The notes under the pieces are model-generated. The model did not search any database, was not told the origin of the DNA, and was given only the letters and a program-made list of their open reading frames with translations. Source: Plutella xylostella (lineage: Eukaryota > Arthropoda > Insecta > Lepidoptera > Plutellidae). Taken from it: a DNA stretch of 64,000 nucleotides. The stretch covers positions 7,941,001-8,005,000 of the forward strand of contig NC_064008.1 of assembly GCF_932276165.1 (NCBI RefSeq), given 5' to 3'. Made by a program: the position numbers and the translations under genes. Positions 20,441-32,595 of this stretch are shown here, in pieces (position 1 is the first letter of the stretch; each line of letters begins with the position of its first letter).

Positions 20441-20732
20441 AAGTGTATTTTAAAGAGTGTGGAATTTCATAAGTGTGGAGTGACAAAAGTAGGTCGGTGT
20501 AACATAATTATGTCACGTACAAGACCATCACTGTAATAGAAACAGAAAATAGCTTGAAGTAAGAAAAATATGAAAAAGAGAGAAATGCTTTTATGATCGA
20601 CGAGAGAACTGCCGAATGGAGAGAAGACCTTAGTTAGTCTGAGAAAATAATAAATACCTATTGGGCAACGTGGTTTCATTTCTCAGTAAGCTGTAGTATT
20701 CATAGCTTCGCTCGTTTATGTTATATGTGTAA

Positions 20733-20921
20733 CTAGCTGTTCCCGCGAGCTTCGCTTCGCCTTAAAACGTTTTCCCGTGGGAATTCCGGTATAAAAAGTA
20801 GCCTATGTTCTTTCTCAAGGTCTAGACCGTATACCAAATTTCATTCAAATCCGTTCTGTAGTTTTGGCGTGAAAGAGTAACACACAGACAGACATAGTGA
20901 CTTTCGCATTTATAATACTAT
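20733..20921 (-). mobile_element. Helitron-like non-autonomous element, minus-strand copy
   Basis: It matches 30409-30611 and 57778-57987 in reverse. The 3' terminus CTAG (20733-20736) is followed outward by T, as in Helitrons. The CTGT microsatellite of the other copies is shortened here to ACAGACAGACA. Confidence 0.7.
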
Positions 20922-21093
20922 GTAGTTATGATTTGCGTGTGTAAACTATGTTTAACGTTTTATGACTATTTTGCAGAAAATCTTTGAAGGTTTTGGAAAA
21001 TGAAAACTATGAATCCTTCATCTAATAAAGATTAGCAAAATGTAGTAAATAAAATAGTGAAATATAAAGTATGTTATCACCATTTTAAGAAAG

Positions 21094-21405
21094 GTACAGT
21101 GCGACAAACTTATCTGTTCCGGTGAGAGCAAACTAAATTGATCCATATCACATTATTTACTAATAAATTATATATTCATATAGATAAGATGGGTTTATTG
21201 AAACCACTACTGATTATAGTGCCACAAACTTATCTGTTCCGGTGAGAGCGAACTAAATTGGTCCATACCTCATTACTTACTAATGAATTTCATATTGACA
21301 TATGATTGACATAGATTATATGGACCAATTTAGTTCGCTCTCACCGGAACAGATAAGTTTGTGGCACTATACACATTTACGTGAGCTGTCACCGGAACAG
21401 ATAAC
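21094..21405. repeat. Hairpin MITE cluster with a perfect 53-bp inverted repeat
   Basis: The arms 21215-21267 and 21319-21371 are perfect reverse complements over 53 bases (starting TATAGTGCCACAAACTTATC) around a 51-base loop. A diverged direct copy of the arm lies at about 21097-21149, and part of an inverted one at about 21383-21403 (CACCGGAACAGATAACG). No open frame of note. The structure suggests a MITE with nested or repeated ends. Confidence 0.8.
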
Positions 21406-24130
21406 GTTCAGTTTTATGACATAACATCTCCTATTTTTTATATTCTGATCTTGACGACATTAATCCTGCGAGTAACGACTTTGAATCTTTTGTTCTGAGA
21501 CTTTGTGAGGATTTCCTTTGTGGTCTGCGTAGTATGAGTATTACAATTAATCTCAATAGTTTTGTCTGTTCGTGCGAGCTAACGAGAGAGGGTTCACTAC
21601 GAACGAAAATTGTCGCGCAATCGGCACTCTTAATACAACGAGATATAGTCGCGGTTGGCGCAACGCTGCGAAGCTTCGGAAAAACAAAACTGCAGCACGA
21701 ACCACGACTCTATCTGATTGTATTAAGCGTGGTAATTGCGTGTCAATTCTCGTTCGTTTGTTCGTAGATTTTGAGAGTGACCCCCAGATTGTAGAGGAGT
21801 GGCACTTGTGATGTTCAGAGCAGTAATTCTTGTCGCAAATAAAGATATATTCGTCAACAATAAAGGGATATTGTTACCAAGCCACATTGCATGCATCAGC
21901 AGTATTAAATAAAATGAAGACTAGGTGTATTCTAATAATATTATATGACGAGTGAAACGATCTTCTTAATAAGGTTCGCTATACTGCTGCTAACTTTACA
22001 CCACAGTTTCTAACTGTTTAAGATAAGTAGATAAAATGACAAGAAAGTTTATAAAGAATTTCTTCCAAGGCCGTCCCAAAATAAGCGAACCATCCATCAA
22101 AGCAGCCCCAGAATTACTCGGCAGAGACAACACAACTCAAATGCGGATCTGTTTAATCAAATTAGCAAATCTATTTGCTTTTAGAACAAAAGTTCCAAGA
22201 GATTATACTGTTCCGGGCGCTTCACTTCAGCAGGGTTACTCTATACTGACGAAAAACTGTCGAAAAAGAGCTGTCACACAATCGGCACATTTAAATCTAC
22301 AGTAAGAAGCTCTTCGAAAAGTTTAATATCTGAGATTAAAAACAGCCTTTATATATCTCCATCGTGGCCAGCTGATTAGTCCCCTAAGGTGCAATGAAAT
22401 TTATTGCTTTGTACTGCATAAACAAAGGTTGGTTGGATGAAATTGCTTCTTGACAATTTTTTATACAAACAATTTTATATATACAATTGCTTTTGTATAC
22501 TTTTGAGTCTTATTTTTGTAACTGTCTTATGTATAAAATACTTAAATGTTTTAAGATTTACTGAAAATCACGGGACACTGGCGTGGCGATGACAAATACT
22601 AAGGTTTGCCACCGTGGTTAAAGGATTGGCAAGTCAGATTTAGCGTGTGTTATGACTGCCCAGGTTGAGCCAGACGTATACATATATAATAAAAAACAGG
22701 AGATACGCCACTTAACAACTAGTACACCCTACGTAAGACTTGTGTGTCAGACAGACTGATATTTGGGTCACGATGTAGGTACACAATATAAGAATTTTAT
22801 TTCAATTTTATCACATCTGTAAAGTGGGAGTAACACCCCTGGTATTAAATCTATACGCATAAAGGTAGGGGGCTATATTGAGGACGGAAGTTGTAACCTT
22901 CTTACTCTGTTTTATCAATTTTACTTTTGTTTTTTCCGTTTCCCGTAAATAATCTTGGATTAAGTGTGGGGTAAAAGCAACAACTTCCGGTGCTTAAATA
23001 CAACATGACTGTATGTGGAGTAAAACAATAAAATTTTAGATGATTACTAACGTTACATTAAAAAAAAAAAAACTTGTTACTTGCTGTAGATAATAGAAAT
23101 ACAGATTATCTCAATAAGTGATCAATGTTCGACATAATTTTAGTAGGTGAAAATCCCTTTTCAACTTGTATATTTAGTAAAAATTATGTTTAATAATTTA
23201 CTCTTTCTTACACCGAACAGAGTATATAAAAAAGTTTAATTTTACTGTATTTTATTGCCATCAACACCATGATACGGAGTTTTTTTTATATCCGTAAAAA
23301 GACTTAACTTGGAAAATCCATGATTAACCTTTATTCAAAATTAATCGTCGTGCGAAGCGTGTCTTGTTAAATGAAGTCATGAGTCGGCAAGTATTCAATC
23401 GGTCGTTGTAGTGATGGGTAAATAGATAGAATATATCGATATCTTTAAGTATTAAGCGGTTTGTGCGCAAATAATTAGCTATGTTTTAAAATGCTTCTGT
23501 GTAAAAAATTGTTTTTTGTTTGCAATAAAGTGTATATAAATAAGAATAAAAAAAAACCAAGAAGAGGTGAAGTACCTATACTAAGGGTGACTTGTATAAA
23601 ACATATAAACGTATTTAAATCTATTGCTTGCTTGCTTTGACAGTATAGAGTCAGAGCAAGACAGAAACAGATTTAAAAACCTTTAAATTATTATACAAGT
23701 TACCCAAAAGTAGTTGACCCACCACAAGCTACATTCAATGTGTTTTTATGGAAATACCATTGATCATTTGACACTCTACCGAATATATGAGGGGCGGGGA
23801 AAATATTTCAAAACAAAAAGATATACTTATCGAAAACAAAAACATCGGTATCGATAAATGTCGATATTGTTTTCCCATCCCTAACAAGTCGATGCGGGGG
23901 TGAACAGCCCGGTAAATAGGTCTCCATGCGTGAATAATGAAAGTCCATGGCTTCCAGGTCATAGTGATGGTCGGTAAATAAGAATAAAAAGCATAGCTCA
24001 TGTTTTGTGAATCAAAACACTGGCTATTGTGGCTATACGTTAGTTTCAAGGACTGAGAATCCTTAACCTGAGAATTGCGCCTTCATTTAGAGTACTACAC
24101 ATACCTACACACACATACACATATGCTCAC
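21406..24130. other. Unassigned DNA
   Basis: No family is recognisable. Open frames of 77-104 codons (21534-21811, 22036-22305, 23735-24049 minus) show no domain or conserved motif I know. About 23430-23445 and 23845-23880 hold TATCGATA-type phrases flanked by CCCATC-like words, as in some MITE remnants. Confidence 0.4.
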
Positions 24131-24245
24131 GATTGTAATCCCCGAAGGGGTAGTCAGAGATGACTCGTAAGCGAGCCACACACTTTTCGCTGTACATTTG
24201 CACTCACGTGATAGGTCGCGAGCCGTATCTCCGTTTTGGAATGAG
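24131..24245 (+). repeat. SINE-body-like repeat (CCCCGAAGGGG / CTCGTAAGCGAG)
   Basis: It contains two short palindromes, CCCCGAAGGGG and CTCGTAAGCGAG. Related sequence is found reversed at about 46405-46485 and in part at about 38080-38130. It is probably the body of a lepidopteran SINE. Confidence 0.5.
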
Positions 24246-27200
24246 CACAATGGAGTGGAGTACTAAATCATAGTAAATTCCACAGAAGATATGAAACTAC
24301 ATTCTGGTTGGGTAATGTCATACTTTTGTTGTACAGGGGCTCTATCGCGAACTCAAACCGAAATAATGTTTACGAAGTCATTATTGTTAAATTAATTACA
24401 TTTTGGATCCGACAATAATTTTCAAAACAAGTCGGGAATACACAATTAAGTATGTCAATATTTTTATAAAAAAAAAAAAAAAAACAAAAGTAGTTTAAAA
24501 ATATACCGGTAGCTGTTTACTTATCCCCTCGATCCAGTTGAGCCCAGTGAGGTCCGGTGATAACTTGATCAAATTTTTATCCAGTACGCAATTGAATTGC
24601 AATGATGATTTTGCATGAACGAACGTGCAGGAATATAATACTCTCGTTTTAATATTTACCTAGGTACCTGACGTGGGTGCACAGAAAATATTGAAATAAA
24701 AACCGTTTAAACCCGTCTATAGACTACTGATTCTAAATCAGTACTATCATTTATTATGCATGATTATGATGATGAATTTTAGTTTACATATTTATTTAGG
24801 GAGATTATGTTTAAGGTAGAAGTTACTTATTCAGGCAAACAACTGTATAATTATGTAACAATCAGCATTGCAATAAGCTTCGTATAAATAACTACAGTAA
24901 AAACGCATTTACAAAATTAATAATAGGTATTTGGGTTTCTTTATTATGATTTTGACAGAAAAACAAGTCCCATACTGAATAGCTATGTTTCCGTACGGTT
25001 TACTTTTGCAAGAAAAAAGCTTATGCCTTACTTTATTCCAAACGCCAACTTGCCATAATAATATAGCAAAATGCTTACCTGAAAAAAAAATACATTGGAT
25101 AAGTATTAGGCAAGTTTAAGTGGGTGCAGCAATGCACCTCTGCCTACCCCGCAAGGGAGTACATTAGTACAAGGCGTGAGTGTGTGTTTTATTGTGAGTG
25201 TGTTTTTTTTTGGATAAGTATTAAAAAAGTTAAATGAAAAAGTCAAAATAGACAATTAACCAGTTCAAAATAGATTATTTAAACATAATAGATAATATAT
25301 TATGTACTTATAATACCTACTTATATAACCATTTATATTTCATTCAACAAATAAATTCACACTGTCGTATTTTGGGACCGATTTCTCGCAATTCCTAAGC
25401 ATTGATTGAATCGGTAAATATGTGAGAAGCTGAAAATATTATTTCAGGAGAAGAGAACACCAAGTATCAAATATAAATGTTTTATTTGTAATAGCTTTAT
25501 TAGCTAACTGGGATTTAAAACGAACAACACACGGATTGCAACCCGTGCATATGTTTTTTTAGAAAGGAGTCTCCACGTAGGGTAGATATCTACCTAATTT
25601 TAAATGATTGACTTATTTATATTTATTTTATGTAGGTATATTACTATTTAAACTGTGTTGACTCTACATTGTTGTATACGTATGTAGATATATAGAATAT
25701 TCTTAATGTGTACACATCATTCAACTAATATTACTGCACTCTAGTAAATTATATTATATTAGAAAATAAGTTACATAGCTTATAGGTACAAACACAGGAG
25801 AAATGTCGATAAATATTATCAGTAAAATAAAGCACATTTTTTTCAAGACAACCTTTATATTTTATTTTGGTGTACGTACGGGTACATCTCTATTTCTCAA
25901 TATTCTTAGGTAAATGCTGATAGGCGTTTATGAGAAAGTGAGGAAAGTATGCGAACCATTTTGCATAAATCAGGCATCGAATAGGAGCTTTCCGTATGAG
26001 TTTTAAGTTATTTGCCGTCGTAATAATGGAATATTGCTTACTTTCCTTTTGACTAGCGTAAAAAGATAAATCATGTGTGCTAAATTACAGAAAAACTATA
26101 CCTTTATGAGCCCGTTAGTATCCAGTGCTACTTCTTCTATCGTGTAAATGCACTAAGCTAACTTCCTCCAGTTTATGCTTAGTACTGAACAGTGCTGAAC
26201 AAAGGATCAAAACGGTGTCTTGTGTTTTCTGCTTGCCCAAAAGTCAAGGTACAGCTGCTAACGGTATCATACGTATCCGGCCAAACAGATTGTCATAAAT
26301 GTATGGAGAACCGGCGTCGGCAATGCCGATGAATTGGACGCACTTGCGTGAATTTCTATACAAAGGATACTGAATTAGGTACATGTCCGTTGCGTATGCG
26401 TTTCCATTCTGTGCCGATGGTTGGACGCTTACCTTAAATCCTTATCCTTCCTGTCTTGGTTGGAAACCTGATTATCCACAGCCATTTCTATTAGTTTGAA
26501 AATTAAATTTTGCAGCCTTATATGATTTTTATAATGCCGTTATGTTCAAGTTATTTACGTAAAGTGCGGTTCTTCAAATTTAATAACGTTTGACGACGGA
26601 TAAGTAAAAATATTCGAATGAAAAGCAAACAAAATGGTTTGTTAAACAAACCCTCATACTGTTACGAACTTTATGTAGAAAATAAAGTAGAGATACGTAC
26701 AACGTTGTTAGCAAATGGCGTCTCTCTGACAAGACAAATTGTTTTTAACGAGCTGTACAAATAACAGTCTTTCAGCCAAAAATGTAAACTCCAACGACTG
26801 TACCAAAAGTAACTGAAAATTCAAATACTAACGTAACTTACACGGCAAAATTGTTTTGTCAACGATTTTCAGATTCAAAATTTATTGAATTTGTCACTAA
26901 TTACTTCGTTTTGGCTTCACGAATGCCCTCTGTATATGAATGAATAAATAAATAAAAAATAAATCTAACATAGAAATATATATACACATTAAAAATATTA
27001 ATAAGTAAATTTCACCAACCTAACCTAAAAAGTCAAATGATTTTTGCTTTGTTTTTGTATATGACACATAATCTTGTTCGTATATTTCTAATTTAAGCTT
27101 CAAGTCAATTCAAATCGGTCCAATAATACAGCACACACAACACTTTTTAACAATTAACATCCCTCGTATTTGTTCGCGGGTAAGAAAGGTAAACATTTCT

Positions 27201-27301
27201 GCCCTACATGGGAACGCGTGCGGTGGGAGCGAAATAAATCATTTGTCCCGATGCCTTGTTCACAAAGATTTATTATATAAACTGAGGTAGATGTGGTGAA
27301 G
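24246..27301. other. Unassigned DNA with one SINE body and one MITE
   Basis: About 25118-25215 (minus) is the SINE body with GCCTACCCCGCAAGGGAGTA and ACAAGGCGTGAGTGTG, the same body as at 50036-50175. About 26245-26437 is a degenerate copy of the MITE at 29112-29282. Otherwise nothing is recognised. Confidence 0.5.
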
Positions 27302-27410
27302 ATGAAGTTATTTATTTATTTATTTATTTAATATTTTATTGCACAAATATGAGATATAAGTGTACAAAAGGTGGACTTAATGCTAAAAGCATTTTCTACC
27401 AGCCAACCTA
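27302..27410 (-). repeat. LINE 3' UTR end with TTTA tail
   Basis: On the minus strand: GGTTGGCTGGTAGAAAATGC, then AGCATTAAGTCCACC and an AATAAATAAATA tail. The same end is on the plus strand at 58909-59008 and partly at 37971-38052. These are 5'-truncated LINE ends. Confidence 0.6.
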
Positions 27411-27595
27411 CTAGTTATAGCAGCATCATGAATAAGGTTTCGTCTCTCATTCGTGAGGCCGTGGGTTCGAATCCTGTAATGTATTAATCTAGTCTTTATA
27501 AGTAGTTTAAGTACAAAACAAGTTAAGAGTACAGGAAGGAAAACATCGTGAGGGAATCTTTACATCTACATTCTAGATTTGTAGGTACTCTAAGT
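27410..27595 (+). repeat. tRNA-headed SINE fragment
   Basis: Box B is clear (GTGGGTTCGAATCCTG), while box A is decayed. The body includes GGAAGGAAAACATCGTGAGG, as in the SINE at 12286. No tail is present. Confidence 0.6.
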
Positions 27596-27635
27596 GTATA
27601 CTTTTTATATACATTGTACTCATTCAATTGTTTTG

Positions 27636-27826
27636 TAGTGGAAACCACGACTAGGCAAACGTAGTGTAGTACTCGTACGCCCTACGGCTAGATGGGGTGA
27701 CGATTTGCGATAGATGGCTGGTAATGATTGGATGCGGTAAGCTATAGATCGCATCCAGTGGCGTGCTTAGGGAGAGGCCTACGTCCAGCAGTGGACTGCT
27801 ATAACCTGATGATGATGACGACTGAT
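27636..27826 (+). pseudogene. RTE-type LINE, 3' end fragment
   Basis: It matches the last ~190 bp of the element at 31046-32413 (the GGCAAACG..., GCTTAGGGAGAGGCCTA and GTCCAGCAGTGGA words) and ends in a GATGATGATGA tail. It is diverged and non-coding. Confidence 0.75.
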
Positions 27827-28180
27827 ATTGGATATTGCCATCCCGTTTTAGTAGCGTATTTTGAGCGTCTACCTAAGTCTGTATTAGAAATCTTTGCTTA
27901 TTCCGAGCTTATGATTGATATCGGCACTCTTCATCATTCTTTTGGAGCACGCTACGAATAACAAAAGAAGTGTAGAAAAACAAACAAGTATGTATGTACT
28001 AGGTAGGCAGAATTATGGTTGTAGGTAATATGGTATGAGTACAGGGTGTTGCAAAATTAGTACAATAAGCCGAAAATGAAAAACCTAATTTAATATAATT
28101 TGTAAAAAAAAGTAGGAGACACATATTGATGAGGCGATGTTAAATGTACTTCAATATTGCATACGGCGTCATTAATGCCG

Positions 28181-28311
28181 AGTTGCAGAAAGGGACTTTA
28201 AGCTAATGTCGACATTAAATCTATGTCTGTCTCTTTCTGTCCGTATACTGTCAAAGCAAGGCAACAATACATTTAATGCCGACATTAACTTAAAGATCCT
28301 TTCTGCAACTC
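28181..28311. mobile_element. MITE with GAGTTGCAGAAAGG ends
   Basis: Inverted arms of about 40 bp: the left starts GAGTTGCAGAAAGGGACTTT and the right complement is GAGTTGCAGAAAGGATCTTT. Both go on to the TTAA...AATGTCGGCATTAAAT region. It is related in its TTGCAGAAA core to 41886-42022. Confidence 0.75.
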
Positions 28312-29111
28312 AGTGTAAGCTAGCCTTTTCTGATTACTGGAATTTTTTAGTTGCTTGCGAGTGTAATAATAATAATCCAAAAAACACGAGTCTTTAAAAA
28401 TACATAATTTTATTATCGCTCCGTTCTAAACTAGGAAGAAGAAAAGTTAGGCTCAAATTCAAACACCCCTGAGAGCCTTCTCGCAATTGTTGCGAAAGTT
28501 TCAGTCAAATATTAAGTAAGTTAATGTTCAGTAATTTTGTTGCGTACCTGTTCCTTTTACTTTCTTCCCGAGGTGTGTTTGGGAGTAGGGTCCCTTAATT
28601 GCTACCTAAATTAATTTTCAAGTTTTTGATATTAAATTCCCCTTTTGTGTTGTGTTTATTTGTTATTTATGTTGTTTTGCTTCCTGTTGGAATGTTGAAT
28701 GAGTTACATTTAAATGAACGCATCTGTAATCCTGTTATGATATTCATACGTCCAAAACATCAGTGAAACTCGATACACAAAATTTTTTTTTTCTAAACTT
28801 TCAGTAATAGCTAAGTAGTAAAAAGTACTCAAATATGAATATTTAAAAAGCAAGTTCATGAATGTGCATAAAATATTATACTATGAAGAGTCACAGCAGA
28901 ATACCCTAACTACCTACTACTGAAAAGGCTTGGTAGCCTTATGATCGGATCGCTGGTAGTAGAAGCAATGTTTATTGGCATAAAAACCAAGGTTATTAAC
29001 AAGAAAGAAATCTTAATACCGAGATATAGGCTGAAGGATAGTGACATCTATTATAGCTGTATGACAAGTGAACAACTACTACTTACATTATTTCACCTTG
29101 TAAACCTACTT

Positions 29112-29282
29112 AAGGTAAGCGTCCACCTATCGTGCGTATCGCATCAAATTTAATGTAATAAATGTATGGAGTTACGGCGTTGGCAATGCCGATGAAGAAG
29201 TGGACGCACTTGTGTGTATTTCTATACAAGGAATACTGAATGCGTCCGTTTCGTACGCTGCCGAAAAGTGTACGCTTACGTA
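29112..29282 (+). mobile_element. MITE with AAGGTAAGCGTCC ends
   Basis: The left end AAGGTAAGCGTCCACC pairs with the right-end complement of GTACGCTTACGTAAGC, imperfectly. The family shares an internal AATGTATGGAG...ACGGCGTTGGCAATGCC block. Other copies lie at 44534-44716 and about 26245-26437. Confidence 0.7.
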
Positions 29283-29549
29283 AGCCCGAGGTATGAAATA
29301 CCTTGCGTAAGCCCGAGGATAAACGTGTCAAATTATGTCCTTTAGTTAAAAGTTAAAATGATGACACATAAAACGCCCCACGGGCCGCCGACGACCACAT
29401 TGAAGAGAAACTCGGTACAAAATGACCTCCATCTAATTATGCCCCCGGGACGCTAATAATATTACACAAAGAGTCGAAAATTATTTGTCTAAACTGCTGC
29501 CGTGCCAGGTTACATGGAGGTTTTTAAGTATATTTTATAACAATAATAA

Positions 29550-29798
29550 TATGTATTCGGTGACAGCTCACACACGGCTATCCAATCCTAATCTAGACAG
29601 AGCCTGTAATATATGGGTATCGGACATCTGATATATGTACACAGATATATAGATAGATACTTATGACATACATATGAATACCTATGGCCCGATTACAAAT
29701 ATCTGTCTTTAAACAAATATCTGCTCCGACCGGGAAACGAACCCGGGGCCTTTAGTACAGCAGTCAGGGTCACTAACCACTAAACCATTCGGTCGTCT
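29550..29798 (-). mobile_element. tRNA-derived SINE (GACCGAATGG-head family), copy 2
   Basis: On the minus strand the head begins near 29798 (ACGACCGAATGGTTTAGTGG) with box B CCGGGTTCGTTTCCCGG. The body is as at 16145-16386, including CAGATATTTGTAATCGGG and GATATATCAGATGTCCGA. Confidence 0.8.
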
Positions 29799-30039
29799 CA
29801 GAATAATACATACAATTCACAGAGTTAACCTTCGTAGGTCCTTAGGGATGACCTTTCAGACCCTGGGTAATGAAGTACAAGGTACAACATGACTTACTCT
29901 AATTCTAGTTATAAGGTAATGTTTCAAATTTAACCTGTTATTTAACCCGCTACTGTAAAGGGAGGGTGTTATAAGTCCATTCCTTAAGTGAATGTAAATT
30001 TTGTTGCTTTATGCATCTATTTTGTATAAGTAATGTAAA

Positions 30040-30250
30040 ATAATGTAGTAGTATAATAATATAATTAGCCTCAAGTCCACCCTTTGTACTTTTATTTGTA
30101 ATATTTGTACAATAAAGAGTTAAATAAATAAATAAATATATACTTGCACCACAGCCACCTCAGTACTTATCGTTTTTAAACTCACTCATTCCCTTCAAAG
30201 GTTGTCTGGTAGAGCTTTCTTTCAGGAATAAGGCCGTATGATGTGTTTGT
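30040..30250 (+). repeat. LINE 3' tails
   Basis: About 30066-30143 reads CAAGTCCACC...AATAAAGAG then AAATAAATAAATA. About 30199-30250 reads AAAGGTTGTCTGGTAGAGCT. These are two short LINE 3' ends in tandem, without coding sequence. Confidence 0.5.
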
Positions 30251-30408
30251 TTGTTCTGTTTTTACTGAAATAATGTAATTCTCATTTCATTTTCCCATGC
30301 TGCCTACCCTGCAAAATGTTAATCAGTAAAAGAAATTGAGAGTTAATATTTTCATGAATAACAGAAAGAGAAAAAAAAACTCATTTTCCATCTGCAATAC
30401 CTAATACA

Positions 30409-30611
30409 TCCTTACTAATATTATAAATGCGAAAGTAACTGTGTCTGTCTGTCTGTCTGTTACTCTTTCACGCCAAAACTACTGAACGGATTTGAATGAA
30501 ATTTGGTATACATACGGTCTAGACCCCGGGAAAGAACATAGGCTACTTTTTATGCCGGAATTCCCACGGGAAAACTTTTTAAGGCGAAGCGAAGCGCGCG
30601 GGAACAGCTAG
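30409..30611 (+). mobile_element. Helitron-like non-autonomous element, copy 1
   Basis: It starts TC after an A (30409) and ends CTAG before a T (30608-30611), the Helitron end and target pattern. The 203-bp body includes a CTGT microsatellite near 30444 and the stretch GGCGAAGCGAAGCGCGCGGG close to the end, which can fold. No target duplication is seen, as expected. Other copies: 57778-57987, 20733-20921 (minus), and a remnant at 46219-46285 (minus). Confidence 0.75.
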
Positions 30612-30834
30612 TAGTTAAATAAAATACCGCGAGTCGTAAAATAAATTGCTTTATGCAAATAAACATAGCAACATCTGAATACATTATTTGCGTTTTATAC
30701 AATGACATGAAAGTTTATAAACCCTTAACCAAAACCATTAAATTAGAGTGTGTTTTCAAACAACAACCCGAAAACAATGTAAATTAGGTTTACCGAAATA
30801 TTTCATCAATTTCCCACCTTTGAGTTTCTTTACG

Positions 30835-31035
30835 GATGGACCTTTAGTACGGGTTTTGCATTTTGCGGAAACGAAAAAAGTTTTGCTTTTCTTTTGTTAT
30901 CTGCATACATTATCTGTCAAAAGTTTCTTGATAGTTTTCGATAGAGGTGCCATTTTGTATGGGAGAAAAAGTTTTTTTTTGGTTTTCGACCAACCATTAC
31001 ATTACCAGAGCGTAGTGGGAGATTTAACACAGTTT
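30835..31035 (+). repeat. Interspersed repeat hit by the RTE insertion
   Basis: It contains CTTTAGTACGGGTTTTGC, ATCTGCATACATTATCTGTC and CATACATTATCTGTCAAAAG. The same order is found at 59146-59290. Nature unknown. It is not coding, although a 128-codon frame crosses it. Confidence 0.55.
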
Positions 31036-31045
31036 AAAAGGTCAA

Positions 31046-32413
31046 TTCGGTTCTTCACAATGGCATTACACCGGAGGCATGGTCTGAGAGCGTCGTGGTA
31101 TTGTTCTTTAAGAAGGGTGACAAAACCCTTCTGAAGAACTATAGACCGATCTCGCTTTTAAGCCATGTATACAAGCTGTTCTCAAGGGTTATCACGAACC
31201 GTCTTGCCCAAAAGTTAGACGAGTTCCAGCCCCCAGAGCAGGCTGGGTTTCGAAAAGGCTTTAGTACAATAGACCACATCCACACAGTAAGGCAGATTAT
31301 ACAGAAGACCGAAGAGTATAATCAGCCTCTGTGTCTAGCCTTTGTTGACTATGAAAAAGCCTTCGACTCCATCGAGACCTGGGCAGTTTTGGAATCCTTG
31401 CAGAGATGCCAAATCGATTGGCGCTATATCGAAGTGTTGAGATGTCTGTACAATGCCGCTACTATGACTGTCCAAGTACAGGACCACAAGACAAGACCTA
31501 TCCAACTGCAACGTGGAGTGAGACAGGGGGATGTGATATCTCCTAAACTGTTCACCAATGCATTGGAAGATGTCTTTAAGACGTTGGACTGGAAAGGACA
31601 TGGCATATGTATAAATGGCGAGTACATGTCACACCTCCGCTTCGCGGACGACATCGTTATTATGGCAGGATCTCTGCAGGAACTCAGCTGGATGCTAAGT
31701 GGCCTAAATGCTGCTTCCCGACGTGTTGGCCTCGGTATGAACTTGGACAAGACGAAAGTCATGTACAATGCTCACATCAAACCGGAGCCGGTCGCCGTTG
31801 GTGAGGCAACAATCGAAGTTGTGCAAGAATATGTCTACCTCGGGCAGACTATTCGGCTAGGCAGAAGCAACTTCGACAAGGAGGCTGCAAGGCGCATCCA
31901 ACTGGGTTGGGCTGCATTCGGGAAACTTCGTCACATATTCTCCTCAGCCATTCCTCAGAGCCTGAAGACAAAAGTCTTCAACCAGTGCGTCCTGCCAGTG
32001 ATGATGTATGGTGCAGAGACGTGGACGCTGACGGTAGGACTGGTCCACCGATTTAAAGTCGCTCAGCGTGCTATGGAGAGAGCTATGCTTGGGGTTTCTC
32101 TGATGGATCGTATCAGAAATGAGGTTATCCGTCAGAGGACTAAGGTTACCGACATAGCTGTCAAAATATGCAAGCTGAAGTGGCAGTGGGCTGGTCATAT
32201 CTGCCGAAGAACCGATAACCGTTGGGGTAGACGAGTTCTCGAGTGGAGACCACGAACAGGCAAACGCAGCGTGGGACGCCCTCCTGCCCGCTGGACTGAC
32301 GACCTTAGGCGGGTGGCGGGTAGTGGTTGGATGAGGAAGGCCGAGGACCGAGTGTTGTGGCGCTCCTTGGGAGAGGCCTATGTCCAGCAGTGGATGATTA
32401 TTGGCTGATGATG
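31046..32413 (+). mobile_element. RTE-type LINE, 5'-truncated, flanked by AAAAGGTCAA
   Basis: The 10-bp words AAAAGGTCAA at 31036-31045 and 32414-32423 bound the copy as a target duplication. It holds the RT half of an RTE-like non-LTR element. The endonuclease part is lost by 5' truncation. It ends with GGCTGATGATG and no poly(A), as RTE elements often end in short repeats. Confidence 0.85.
31059..32408 (+). CDS. RTE-type reverse transcriptase, N-terminally truncated
   Basis: The frame is open from the insertion's left part (TPEAWSESVV..., about 31068) to the stop at 32406-32408; the first in-frame start-like codon is GTG 31095 and no ATG is required. Motifs: NYRPISLLSHVYKLFSRV, GFRKGFSTIDHIHTV, LAFVDYEKAFDSIE, RGVRQGDVISPKLF, catalytic LRFADDIVIM and LDKTKVM. 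Next comes a C-terminal domain with the VMMYGAETWTL, KWQWAGHICRR, RPPARWTDDL words typical of RTE in Lepidoptera. It ends GEAYVQQWMIIG. The endonuclease is missing, so it cannot move by itself. The long open frame points to a fairly recent insertion. Confidence 0.85.
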   Translation, partial: NGITPEAWSESVVVLFFKKGDKTLLKNYRPISLLSHVYKLFSRVITNRLAQKLDEFQPPEQAGFRKGFSTIDHIHTVRQIIQKTEEYNQPLCLAFVDYEKAFDSIETWAVLESLQRCQIDWRYIEVLRCLYNAATMTVQVQDHKTRPIQLQRGVRQGDVISPKLFTNALEDVFKTLDWKGHGICINGEYMSHLRFADDIVIMAGSLQELSWMLSGLNAASRRVGLGMNLDKTKVMYNAHIKPEPVAVGEATIEVVQEYVYLGQTIRLGRSNFDKEAARRIQLGWAAFGKLRHIFSSAIPQSLKTKVFNQCVLPVMMYGAETWTLTVGLVHRFKVAQRAMERAMLGVSLMDRIRNEVIRQRTKVTDIAVKICKLKWQWAGHICRRTDNRWGRRVLEWRPRTGKRSVGRPPARWTDDLRRVAGSGWMRKAEDRVLWRSLGEAYVQQWMIIG

Positions 32414-32595
32414 AAAAGGTCAAAACTAAACGTGATTTTTTTAGGATCAAACGACAGAAAAAAAACATCATTACATTACCTCTAATTCCTTTCATTTTTG
32501 TTCGGTAACTGACGGCCTTTATGTGATTCTAGTATACCGATTAGTATTTTTTACTGTTTTATTATTTTGGTTACCTATAAATATGTTATGTTAAT

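Noticed and set aside
22036..22305. 89-codon open frame beginning MTRKFIKNFFQGRPK
   Set aside because: No recognisable family, no splice or polyA context, and a frame of this length is expected by chance in this much DNA.
24468..24484. A-run as evidence of a processed pseudogene
   Set aside because: No coding or mRNA-like sequence precedes it on either side.
30748..31134. 128-codon open frame next to the RTE insertion
   Set aside because: It crosses the boundary between an interspersed repeat and the LINE in the wrong frame, so it is a chance frame.
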